DNA of 12,794 nucleotides from positions 1-12,794 of the forward strand of contig JALTKC010000415.1 in assembly GCA_027076245.1 (NCBI GenBank), given 5' to 3'. This stretch comes from Gammaproteobacteria bacterium. GTDB taxonomy: Bacteria > Pseudomonadota > Gammaproteobacteria > GRL18. Under the pieces are notes generated by a model, which was not told where the DNA came from, made no database searches, and saw only the letters and a program-made list of their open reading frames with translations. The position numbers were made by a program, and so were the translations under genes. Positions 1 through 6,092 of the stretch are shown one piece after another. The stretch's first letter is position 1, and the number at the start of each line of letters is the position of its first letter.

Positions 1-765
1 GTCGGTATTGCCAAAATTACCATTAACCGACCGCAGGTACGCAATGCCTTTCGGCCTGAAACCGTCAGTGAAATGATTGAAGCCTTTCATCATGCCCATT
101 ACGACCATAGTATCGGGGTGATTATTTTAACCGGTGCCGGTGACCTGGCCTTCTGTTCCGGTGGTGATCAGAAAATCCGCGGTGAGGACGGCGGCTATAA
201 AGATCAACAGGGTATTAACCATCTTAATGTGCTGGAACTGCAGCGGCAGATCCGCACCCTGCCCAAACCCGTCGTGGCCATGGTCGCCGGATATGCCATA
301 GGCGGCGGTCATGTACTGCATTTAATCTGTGATTTAACCATTGCGGCCGATAATGCCCGTTTTGGTCAGACCGGGCCAAAGGTCGGCAGTTTTGATGCCG
401 GTCTGGGTGCGGGCATTATGGCACGCACCATTGGCCTGAAAAAAGCAAAAGAGATCTGGTTTCTGTGTCGTCAATACGATGCTCAGCAAGCACTGGATAT
501 GGGACTGGTCAATACTGTGGTACCGCTTGAGGAACTGGAGCAGGAAACCATTAGCTGGTGCCGGGAAATGCTGCAACATTCTCCCACAGCTCTGCGGGTA
601 CTTAAATCCGCCTTTAATGCCGATACCGATGGTCTGGCCGGTATCCAGGAACTGGCAGGCAATACTACCGCCCTGTTTTATATGACCGAAGAAGGTCAGG
701 AAGGTCGTAATGCCTTTGTGGAAAAACGTCCGCCAGATTTCAGCCGTTTTAAACGCCGTCCCTGA
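1..765 (+). CDS. menB: 1,4-dihydroxy-2-naphthoyl-CoA synthase (MenB), 5' end cut by window
   Basis: MenB closes the second ring of the menaquinone nucleus, converting o-succinylbenzoyl-CoA to 1,4-dihydroxy-2-naphthoyl-CoA in the cytoplasm. The frame is open from base 1 and reads in-frame MenB sequence upstream of the first ATG (base 73), so the real start lies outside the window; about 30 residues are missing compared with the 285-residue E. coli protein. Visible hallmarks of this crotonase-family enzyme are SGGDQKIRG, GYAIGGGH (oxyanion-hole region), FGQTGPKVGSFD with the catalytic Asp, and EIWFLCRQYDA. The QTG motif and the Trp of EIWF fit the bicarbonate-dependent type I MenB known from E. 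coli. The C-terminus (YMTEEGQEGRNAF, then KRPPDFSRFKR) is nearly identical to the enterobacterial protein. It is followed directly by menA. The identity is very secure. Confidence 0.97.
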   Translation, partial: VGIAKITINRPQVRNAFRPETVSEMIEAFHHAHYDHSIGVIILTGAGDLAFCSGGDQKIRGEDGGYKDQQGINHLNVLELQRQIRTLPKPVVAMVAGYAIGGGHVLHLICDLTIAADNARFGQTGPKVGSFDAGLGAGIMARTIGLKKAKEIWFLCRQYDAQQALDMGLVNTVVPLEELEQETISWCREMLQHSPTALRVLKSAFNADTDGLAGIQELAGNTTALFYMTEEGQEGRNAFVEKRPPDFSRFKRRP

Positions 766-774
766 TTGAGTACC

Positions 775-1659
775 ATGCCCGGAAAACTGACTATATGGTG
801 GCTGGCCATACGCCCCAAAACCCTGTCCATATCGGTCACACCTGTATTACTGGGTTCAGCCCTGGCCTGGCATGATCAACAACACATCTCCATAAATATT
901 TTTTTACTGACTCTGCTATCGGCTTTAGGTATTCAGACAGGCACTAATCTTTATAATGATGCGGCTGATTTTGAAAAAGGCGCCGATACCCCGCAGCGAC
1001 TTGGTCCCAGACGGGCTGCACAACAGGGCTGGCTCAGTACCGGCCAGATTAAGTCCGGTGCACTACTGAGTTTTATCATCGCCTTTACCTGCGGTATCTA
1101 CCTTGCCTGGATCGGCGGCTGGCCAATTATTCTACTGGGCTTAATTTCCATACTCTGTGGTTATGCCTATACGGCCGGTCCAAAGCCCATTGCCTATTCA
1201 CCTTTTGGGGAATTATTTGTACTGATTTTTTTCGGCCTGGCCGGAGTCGGCGGCAGCTATTATTTACAGACCCTGGATATTGACCTGCTCAGTGTCTTAA
1301 TGGGCAGTACTATCGGCAGTATAGCTGCCGCTATTTTACTGGTTAATAATTACCGTGATCTGGAAGGTGATGAGCTGGTCAACAAACTGACTCTGGTACA
1401 TTATATTGGCAGACCAGCCGCCAGAGTACTTTATGCTGCCATGCTGATTTACCCTTATCTGATACTTCCGGCGTTAATCAGCCGTTATTCCTTACTGATA
1501 TTACTGCCGTATTTAAGCCTGCCTCTGGTTTATAAGATTATTCGTCAGTTTTACACTATGGAAATTTCTGCTCAATTAAATCAGATACTGGCCCGGACAG
1601 CACAGTTACAGTTATTCTATACTTTATTACTCTTTCCGGTTTTTATTATTAATGTTTGA
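775..1659 (+). CDS. menA: 1,4-dihydroxy-2-naphthoate polyprenyltransferase (MenA)
   Basis: MenA is an integral-membrane UbiA-family prenyltransferase that joins a polyprenyl diphosphate to DHNA, giving demethylmenaquinone. The first Asp-rich motif NLYNDAADFEKGAD (about residues 58-71) and the second, NNYRDLEGDE (about 191-200), are both present, and the protein has about eight or nine hydrophobic segments. The early WWLAIRPKTL is typical of MenA. Its length of 294 residues is close to the 308 of E. coli. The start is uncertain: a TTG at 766 directly follows the menB stop, but neither it nor the ATG at 775 has a strong ribosome-binding site. I prefer the ATG, which has a weak GAG four bases upstream. 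The gene is clearly cotranscribed with menB. Confidence 0.95.
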   Translation: MPGKLTIWWLAIRPKTLSISVTPVLLGSALAWHDQQHISINIFLLTLLSALGIQTGTNLYNDAADFEKGADTPQRLGPRRAAQQGWLSTGQIKSGALLSFIIAFTCGIYLAWIGGWPIILLGLISILCGYAYTAGPKPIAYSPFGELFVLIFFGLAGVGGSYYLQTLDIDLLSVLMGSTIGSIAAAILLVNNYRDLEGDELVNKLTLVHYIGRPAARVLYAAMLIYPYLILPALISRYSLLILLPYLSLPLVYKIIRQFYTMEISAQLNQILARTAQLQLFYTLLLFPVFIINV

Positions 1660-1680
1660 TATAGTCAAGCATAACATCCT

Positions 1681-1764
1681 CCTGGGAGCGCGGGCATCCT
1701 GCCCGTGTCAACAAGCTGATTTACATCTTATTTCTAATGCGGGCAGGATGCCCGCGCTCCCAGG
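1681..1764. repeat. REP/BIME-like inverted repeat pair between menA and menC
   Basis: Two perfectly complementary 25-nt arms (1681-1705 and 1740-1764) are separated by 34 nt. Each arm is itself a small hairpin: stem CGGGCA, loop TCC, stem TGCCCG (1691-1705; the complement lies at 1740-1754). A GGAG tetranucleotide sits just outside each hairpin (1685-1688, and mirrored in the second arm). Hairpins with a conserved GTAG or GGAG foot, arranged as head-to-head pairs in intergenic space, are the hallmark of REP/BIME elements moved by RAYT (TnpA-REP) proteins. The assignment to REP is inference; the repeat itself is seen directly. In the men mRNA it could form a 25-bp stem that alters readthrough or stability between menA and menC. 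Confidence 0.85.
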
Positions 1765-1797
1765 CTTGATATTAAATAAGCGCTCAGATACTCGCTA

Positions 1798-2862
1798 ATG
1801 TTCAGTCAATCATTACAAGACTTGCTGGATAGCTGCAAAACAGGCTTTGAACTTAAGCACTATCAGTTACAACCCTATAGAATAAAACTAACGCAGCCAT
1901 GGAATACGGCCTCACACAGCATCCATTACCGTCAGGGTTTAATACTGAAGCTAATAACAACACAGGGATGTATTGCCTGTGGAGATTGCGCCCCTCTGTA
2001 TACCATGGGAACTGAGACATTATCTGAAGCACAGCTGCAACTAACAAAAACACTTGAGGCGGTTATAGACAGATCAATAAACACAAGCTGGCTGGATAAA
2101 CTGGCAGACTACCCTGCCAGCCGTTTTGCACTGGAAACAGCCATATTATCTCTGATCAGCCAACACAGAAAACAAAACCTGGCACAACTGTTAAATTCTG
2201 ATGCTGGAAGAATTATTCCTGTTAATGTCATGCTAGGAGATATAAACAAACAGAACCTGACCAATATAAAGACAATTGAAAATCAGGGGTTTCAGTGTCT
2301 TAAATTTAAGCTGGGTTTACAATCAATTGAACAGGAAGCCCGGCAGTTAAAAAATGTATTAATCCAGCTTAAACCAGAGACTAAAGTTCGGCTTGACTGC
2401 AATAAAAGCTGGACTTTTTCACAAAGCCAGTGGTTCCTGGATTTTATTAATAGTGAATTAAAAGCTTATAGACAACAAATTGACAGTATAGAAGAACCTC
2501 TAAAAGACTTTAATATCCAGAACTACCGTTTATTACAGAAACAGACACTCATAAGCCTCGCTCTAGATGAATCACTTAATATGTTCACTGATTTAAAACT
2601 ATTACCCGTACAGCGTATTATATTGAAGCCTGGCCTGATCGGTGGCATTATTAAAAGCTGGGAACTGGCACAGCTTGCCCAGTCTCGTGGAATAGAAGTG
2701 GTGGTTACTTCAGCTATTGAAACGGCTTACGGACTGTGGCCGATCAGCTATCTGGCGTCCGCACTTAATAATGGACTGCACCATGGACTGGCCACAGCGC
2801 ACTGGCTGGAAGATAGTTTAATTAAAGCACCGGAAATAAAACATGGCCGCATTACTTTTTGA
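1798..2862 (+). CDS. menC: o-succinylbenzoate synthase (MenC)
   Basis: MenC dehydrates SHCHC to o-succinylbenzoate in the menaquinone pathway. It is an enolase-superfamily enzyme, and the active-site set is complete: the lysine pair in LKFKLG (K169, K171), the metal ligands D200 (VRLDCNKSW), E232 (SIEEPL) and D257 (LALDESL), and the C-terminal lysine K277 (ILKPGLIGG). SAIETAYGL matches the SSIESSLG-type substrate loop. The protein has 354 residues, longer than E. coli MenC (320). Part of the excess is an N-terminal stretch of about 20 residues before the usual HYxL beginning, so the true start could be later, though no internal ATG offers itself before residue 70. It lies 138 nt after menA, beyond the REP-like repeat. 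Its end overlaps the thioesterase gene by 20 nt. Confidence 0.94.
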   Translation: MFSQSLQDLLDSCKTGFELKHYQLQPYRIKLTQPWNTASHSIHYRQGLILKLITTQGCIACGDCAPLYTMGTETLSEAQLQLTKTLEAVIDRSINTSWLDKLADYPASRFALETAILSLISQHRKQNLAQLLNSDAGRIIPVNVMLGDINKQNLTNIKTIENQGFQCLKFKLGLQSIEQEARQLKNVLIQLKPETKVRLDCNKSWTFSQSQWFLDFINSELKAYRQQIDSIEEPLKDFNIQNYRLLQKQTLISLALDESLNMFTDLKLLPVQRIILKPGLIGGIIKSWELAQLAQSRGIEVVVTSAIETAYGLWPISYLASALNNGLHHGLATAHWLEDSLIKAPEIKHGRITF

Positions 2863-3235
2863 AACTCAACTATGCACCCGCCTGCATGATATTGATGCTG
2901 CTGGTGTAGTATTTTATGCCCGTTATTTTTATTTTGCGCATAATACATATGAAGACTGGTTGAACAGCCGTCACAGCAATATTTCCAGCCTGCTGGATTC
3001 AGGGTGTATTCTGCCGATTATTCATACAGAAGCGGATTTTAAAGCGCCCATTGGCTTAAATGAGAGCATTGTTCTCAGACTGTTTTTAGCTGAGAAAAAA
3101 GAACATTCTTTTGCTCTGGAATATCAGTTTTATAATCATCAGGATGAATTAAAGGCTGTGTTACAGACAGTACATGTCTGTCTGAATTCAAAGAATAGAA
3201 AAAAAGTCACTCTACCCGCAAAACTGTTTGATTAA
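2843..3235 (+). CDS. Hotdog-fold acyl-CoA thioesterase, probable DHNA-CoA hydrolase
   Basis: This is a 130-residue cytoplasmic thioesterase of the 4-hydroxybenzoyl-CoA thioesterase (4HBT class I) family. The signature LHDIDAAGVVFYARYF (residues 14-29) carries the expected catalytic Asp (D18, by analogy with D17 of the Pseudomonas enzyme). It closely resembles the LADTDAAGVVYF region of Synechocystis Slr0204, the known DHNA-CoA thioesterase of phylloquinone synthesis. Its location in a men cluster makes DHNA-CoA hydrolysis, the step between MenB and MenA, the likely role. E. coli uses a different hotdog subfamily (YdiI) for this step. The ATG lies inside menC (20-nt overlap), with a GGAA ribosome-binding site at 2832-2835, which implies translational coupling. 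Family confidence is high; the substrate is inferred from context. Confidence 0.88.
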   Translation: MAALLFETQLCTRLHDIDAAGVVFYARYFYFAHNTYEDWLNSRHSNISSLLDSGCILPIIHTEADFKAPIGLNESIVLRLFLAEKKEHSFALEYQFYNHQDELKAVLQTVHVCLNSKNRKKVTLPAKLFD

Positions 3236-3957
3236 CGCTCAGCAACAATCTCACCCTGATCTTTTGGTTTTCTAAAGAATAGTCCATAGTTAGCCACAAC
3301 TCGGTACAGCAGTAATAATGTAATAATGATGGTATAAGGCAGCGGGGTATATACCCCCACTTTAACCAGCATCCAGAAGTGTACCAGCACCATTATACTG
3401 ACCAGATAGATTGAACGGTGCAGGGTTTTCCAGCGCCGTCCCATCCAGCGGATAACGCGGTTAAAAGAGGTTAAAGCCAGTAACAATGTGATCAGATAGG
3501 CCATAAAACCAAACAGAACATACTGTTTTTCCTGTAAGTCTTCCTGCAGAAACGCCCAGTCCCACATAAGGTCAAACTGCAGAAATATCCATAAATGCAC
3601 ACTGGCATAAAAAAAGCAGTATAAGCCAGTCATTCTTCTAAGCATAATAATCCAGTTCCAGTCTGATACCCTTTTACCATAAGCGGCATTAACCAGTTGA
3701 CTGAACCAGGACGTTATGCGTCTTAACGGGGTCATTGTTAAGGTAATGATTAGAAAGTTCAGTGACCAGCGACCTGTTGAACGGGTCATGGTTTCCAGTG
3801 GGTTAACCCCCAGCTGCTCGATAGAATACAGATAATAAAGATTCAGTGCTGGTACTGCTGACAGTACAAAAAGCAACCACCAGACAATACGGTAGTTTTT
3901 TTTCAGCCAGAATGAAACAGAACTAACTGGCGGCTGATACTCAGAAGTTTTTTTCAA
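3232..3957 (-). CDS. msrQ: MsrQ, haem b membrane subunit of the MsrPQ methionine sulfoxide reductase
   Basis: MsrQ (formerly YedZ) is the inner-membrane haem protein that passes electrons from the quinone pool or a cytoplasmic flavin system to MsrP. The 241-residue protein has about six hydrophobic segments (near 22-42, 64-76, 106-126, 148-164, 180-200 and 206-226). Histidines expected for haem binding are H121 (ASVHLW), H180 (KTLHRS) and H193 (VLVHFW). The frame begins with TTG at 3955-3957, preceded at 7 nt by AGGGG (3965-3969), so the rare start is well supported. It overlaps the msrP end by 17 nt. Its stop codon shares two bases with that of the convergent thioesterase gene, leaving no intergenic terminator. 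Confidence 0.95.
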   Translation of the reverse strand: MKKTSEYQPPVSSVSFWLKKNYRIVWWLLFVLSAVPALNLYYLYSIEQLGVNPLETMTRSTGRWSLNFLIITLTMTPLRRITSWFSQLVNAAYGKRVSDWNWIIMLRRMTGLYCFFYASVHLWIFLQFDLMWDWAFLQEDLQEKQYVLFGFMAYLITLLLALTSFNRVIRWMGRRWKTLHRSIYLVSIMVLVHFWMLVKVGVYTPLPYTIIITLLLLYRVVANYGLFFRKPKDQGEIVAER

Positions 3958-4912
3958 GATCCATCCCCTGATAGAGATGTGCTACCTGTTCTGCATAGCC
4001 GTTGTACATTTGAGTACGACGTTTGCTCAGCTCACCAATACGGGTTTCCCTGCGCTGGGTCCAGCGGGGATGTGGGACTTTGGGATTAACATTGGCGTAA
4101 AAACCATATTCTGAAGGCACTGCTTTTTGCCAGCTAGAAACCGGCTTTTGTTCAGACAAACGGATATGAGTAATCGCCTTAATACTTTTAAAAGCGTACT
4201 TCCAGGGTACGACCAGTCTCAGGGGTGCTCCATTCTGTTTTGGCAGTTCCTTACCATAAAGCCCGGTAGCTATCATGGTCAGTGGATGCATGGCTTCATC
4301 TATACGTAATGCTTCCCGGTAGGGCCAGTCAAGAGATTTTATCCGTTGTCCAATCATTTCTTCCGGGCGCAGCAGGCTAATAAATTCCACATATTTTGCC
4401 CTGGATGTCGGTTGTGCCCGTTTAAGTAAATGACAGAGTGAGAAACCATTCCAGGGGATCACCATAGACCAGCCTTCCACACAGCGTAATCGATAAATCC
4501 GTTCTTCCTGAGCTATTAAGGACTGTATATCTTCAATCCCCAAAGTTAGTGGTTTTTCTACTTCTCCGTCAATGGTTACAGTCCAGGGCTTAATGGTCAG
4601 TTCCTGCGCCAGATGAACAATAGCTTCTTTACTGGTAGAAAATTCATAATAATTATTATATCGGGTGATCTGGCTCCAGTTATTGGACTTGTCACCGGTA
4701 ATATTTCGAAGTGTTTCAGAATTTTGCGTGTTACAGTCTGCAGAGGCTTTAACGGCAGAAGGCAGAATAAGAGGTGAGGCCGCAATGGAACCTAAGGACA
4801 GTGCACCCATTATATTGGCGCCCTGCATTATAAAACTACGGCGTTGCTGATAAAGTTTTTGATCCGTTACTTCATGTTCTGACGGTTCATTAAAAAACTT
4901 TTTAAATGACAT
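3941..4912 (-). CDS. msrP: MsrP, periplasmic molybdopterin methionine sulfoxide reductase
   Basis: MsrP (formerly YedY) reduces methionine sulfoxide in periplasmic proteins damaged by reactive oxygen or chlorine species, and works with MsrQ. The 323-residue protein opens with a Tat signal: QQRRSFIMQG (twin Arg at 24-25), then a hydrophobic stretch to about residue 50, as expected for a protein exported folded with its molybdenum cofactor. The sulfite-oxidase fold is shown by YRLRCVEGWSM, with the molybdenum-ligand Cys at 144, and by GLYGKELPKQNGAPLRLVVPWKYAFKS split over about 218-243. Length matches E. coli (334). The ATG at 4912 has no obvious Shine-Dalgarno sequence. A perfect AT-rich dyad sits 37 nt upstream and may belong to its control region. 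Confidence 0.96.
   Translation of the reverse strand: MSFKKFFNEPSEHEVTDQKLYQQRRSFIMQGANIMGALSLGSIAASPLILPSAVKASADCNTQNSETLRNITGDKSNNWSQITRYNNYYEFSTSKEAIVHLAQELTIKPWTVTIDGEVEKPLTLGIEDIQSLIAQEERIYRLRCVEGWSMVIPWNGFSLCHLLKRAQPTSRAKYVEFISLLRPEEMIGQRIKSLDWPYREALRIDEAMHPLTMIATGLYGKELPKQNGAPLRLVVPWKYAFKSIKAITHIRLSEQKPVSSWQKAVPSEYGFYANVNPKVPHPRWTQRRETRIGELSKRRTQMYNGYAEQVAHLYQGMDLEKNF
3965..3969 (-). promoter_or_regulatory. Ribosome-binding site for msrQ (decides TTG start)
   Basis: AGGGG on the minus strand lies seven bases before the TTG at 3957 and within the 3' end of msrP. No ATG is available upstream of the first membrane segment, so this site fixes the TTG as the start and implies that msrQ translation is coupled to that of msrP. 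Confidence 0.6.
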
Positions 4913-4948
4913 TTTTAAGCGATACTTGTAATGAGCTGCTTTTAATAG

Positions 4949-4986
4949 ATACTTTATACATTAGTTTAGACTAATGTATAAAGTAT
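4949..4986. promoter_or_regulatory. Perfect 17-bp AT-rich dyad with 4-nt loop upstream of msrP
   Basis: Arms at 4949-4965 and 4970-4986 are perfect reverse complements around the tetraloop TTAG (4966-4969). On the minus strand the dyad begins 17 nt after the cytochrome c stop and ends 36 nt before the msrP start. It could be a transcription terminator of the upstream operon, but the sequence after the stem (CTATTAAAAG) is not a clean T-run. It could equally be an operator for a dimeric regulator of msrPQ. The symmetry is certain; the function is open. Confidence 0.7.
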
Positions 4987-5003
4987 AAGATTAGTAGAAT
5001 GAA

Positions 5004-5711
5004 TTAAAACTTGCGTAAGGTTTTAATATACATAATAACCGAGTCAATTTCGACCTCTGTCAGAGAACCGCCCCAGGGAGGCATTCTGGGCGAACGGGAC
5101 ATTTTTTCACCGCCCCTGGTAATTATATCTTTCAGATAACTGTCCGGTGCCCGGCTTAAGGTCAGGTTAAAGGGTGGAGGATTTTTAATAATCCGCGCCA
5201 TTTTACCATCACCCTGGCCGTATTTTCCATGGCACAGGGCACAGCGCCCCTGAAATACCGAACGTCCAAGTTTAGCCGAGGCCTTTAAATTTTTAGACTG
5301 CTCCTGCAGGAGTTTCATACCGTTTTCCAGATCCTTTTTCAGAAAAACAACAAACTTAACAACTGAATCAAGCTGACTCATGGTTAGTTCATCACCCCAG
5401 GGCGGCATTTCCGCACCAATATCTTTATAACCACTGCCGTAGATTACAATGTCTCTGGTAGAGGCTTCGTCCTGAGCCAGACGGGGCTCCATTAAATTGG
5501 TATTAGGGTAGTCTTTTAAAGACAGGGGCAGTATCCCCTCTCCCATACCGTCACTGCCATGGCATAAACTACAGCGCTCCTGAAAAACCAGAGCACCGTA
5601 TTCCAGACAGCTTTTGGCTTCCTTGCCGCAGGACTCAGCCGAACCGGCATGAGTCAGAGATACCAGGACAAACTGCAGAAAGGTTATAAGAAGAATATTG
5701 ATCCGTGTCAT
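5004..5711 (-). CDS. Di-haem c-type cytochrome, periplasmic
   Basis: This 235-residue exported protein has two cytochrome c domains. A signal peptide spans about residues 1-22 (ending LTHAG). Haem motifs are CSLCH (47-51) and CALCH (157-161). Each domain carries an MPPWG motif further on (M102 and M210), the likely sixth haem ligands. Two extra cysteines (C28, C35) just before the first domain could form a disulfide. The arrangement resembles cytochrome c4-like or FixP-like tandem domains and suggests an electron shuttle in the periplasm. The start is placed at the ATG at 5711, which has AAGGA at 8-nt spacing. A longer frame from a TTG at 5732 would overlap the cupredoxin gene and lacks such support. 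With a gap of only 4 nt to the cupredoxin gene, the two are surely cotranscribed. The physiological partner is unproven; the neighbouring peroxidase is the natural candidate. Confidence 0.92.
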   Translation of the reverse strand: MTRINILLITFLQFVLVSLTHAGSAESCGKEAKSCLEYGALVFQERCSLCHGSDGMGEGILPLSLKDYPNTNLMEPRLAQDEASTRDIVIYGSGYKDIGAEMPPWGDELTMSQLDSVVKFVVFLKKDLENGMKLLQEQSKNLKASAKLGRSVFQGRCALCHGKYGQGDGKMARIIKNPPPFNLTLSRAPDSYLKDIITRGGEKMSRSPRMPPWGGSLTEVEIDSVIMYIKTLRKF

Positions 5712-5715
5712 TAAA

Positions 5716-6030
5716 CTATTCCTTAACTTCAATTGTCATGTGCATATTTGGGTGTATAGCACATTCCACTTCGACAGTTCCGGGTTTATCAAAGGTAACG
5801 GTTTTAAATTCACCCTTGGGATAGGAACCCAGATCAAAAGACTGGACTTCTGATAAACTGAACACATTGTGGAAGAAAGGATCCTCATTCATGAACTTAA
5901 CACTGTCTCCTTTTTTAATGGTCAGTTTTTCCTGCGTAAACTGTTTATTTTTCTGCCCTACTTCAAATTCTTCAGCATAAGCTGACTGAGCAACAAAAAA
6001 CAGCAGTATTGATAAGATGATATATTTCAC
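5716..6030 (-). CDS. Small periplasmic cupredoxin (plastocyanin-like blue copper protein)
   Basis: The 104-residue precursor has a clear signal peptide ending SAYA (cleavage after about residue 19), leaving a mature protein of about 85 residues. Type 1 copper ligands are visible: H54 in FFHNVFSLS, then C90, H93 and M96 in VECAIHPNM. The intervening SFDLGSYPKGE and the KPGTVEVEC strand are typical of plastocyanin-like cupredoxins associated with c-type cytochromes. The mature protein has no Trp. The start is a GTG (6028-6030) backed by GGAG at 7-nt spacing. Gene order places it between the MauG-like peroxidase and the di-haem cytochrome, so it is probably an electron carrier to or from one of them; this role is inferred. 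Confidence 0.92.
   Translation of the reverse strand: MKYIILSILLFFVAQSAYAEEFEVGQKNKQFTQEKLTIKKGDSVKFMNEDPFFHNVFSLSEVQSFDLGSYPKGEFKTVTFDKPGTVEVECAIHPNMHMTIEVKE
5720..5724 (-). promoter_or_regulatory. Ribosome-binding site for the di-haem cytochrome gene
   Basis: AAGGA on the minus strand is eight bases before the ATG at 5711 and overlaps the last codons of the cupredoxin gene. It selects this ATG over the upstream in-frame TTG. Confidence 0.65.
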
Positions 6031-6037
6031 TTTCTAT

Positions 6038-6041
6038 CTCC
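6038..6041 (-). promoter_or_regulatory. Ribosome-binding site for the cupredoxin gene (GTG start)
   Basis: GGAG on the minus strand lies seven bases before the GTG at 6030. It supports the non-ATG start, which also gives a well-formed signal peptide beginning MKYIILS. Confidence 0.6.
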
Positions 6042-6057
6042 AGATTTTAAAATCAAT

Positions 6058-6073
6058 TTCCCTCTTAAGGGAA
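6058..6073 (-). terminator. Possible weak intrinsic terminator or processing hairpin after the peroxidase gene
   Basis: On the minus strand TTCCCT, loop TAAG, AGGGAA forms a 6-bp stem 19 nt after the peroxidase stop, followed by ATTGATTTT. The stem is short and the T-run interrupted, so it is more likely a partial terminator or an mRNA-processing hairpin than a full stop. It would let the peroxidase and the cupredoxin/cytochrome pair be made in different amounts. Confidence 0.4.
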
Positions 6074-6092
6074 GTTATAAACATAAGCTATG

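Noticed and set aside
334..579. 81-codon open frame on the - strand
   Set aside because: It lies inside highly conserved menB coding sequence and is a frame shadow.
1681..1764. CRISPR-like repeat pair
   Set aside because: The two copies are inverted, each is self-complementary, and there are only two. This is REP-like structure, not a direct-repeat array.
5004..5732. Longer cytochrome c frame starting at a TTG at 5732
   Set aside because: It would overlap the cupredoxin gene by 17 nt from a rare start. The ATG at 5711 has AAGGA at 8 nt and gives a standard signal peptide.
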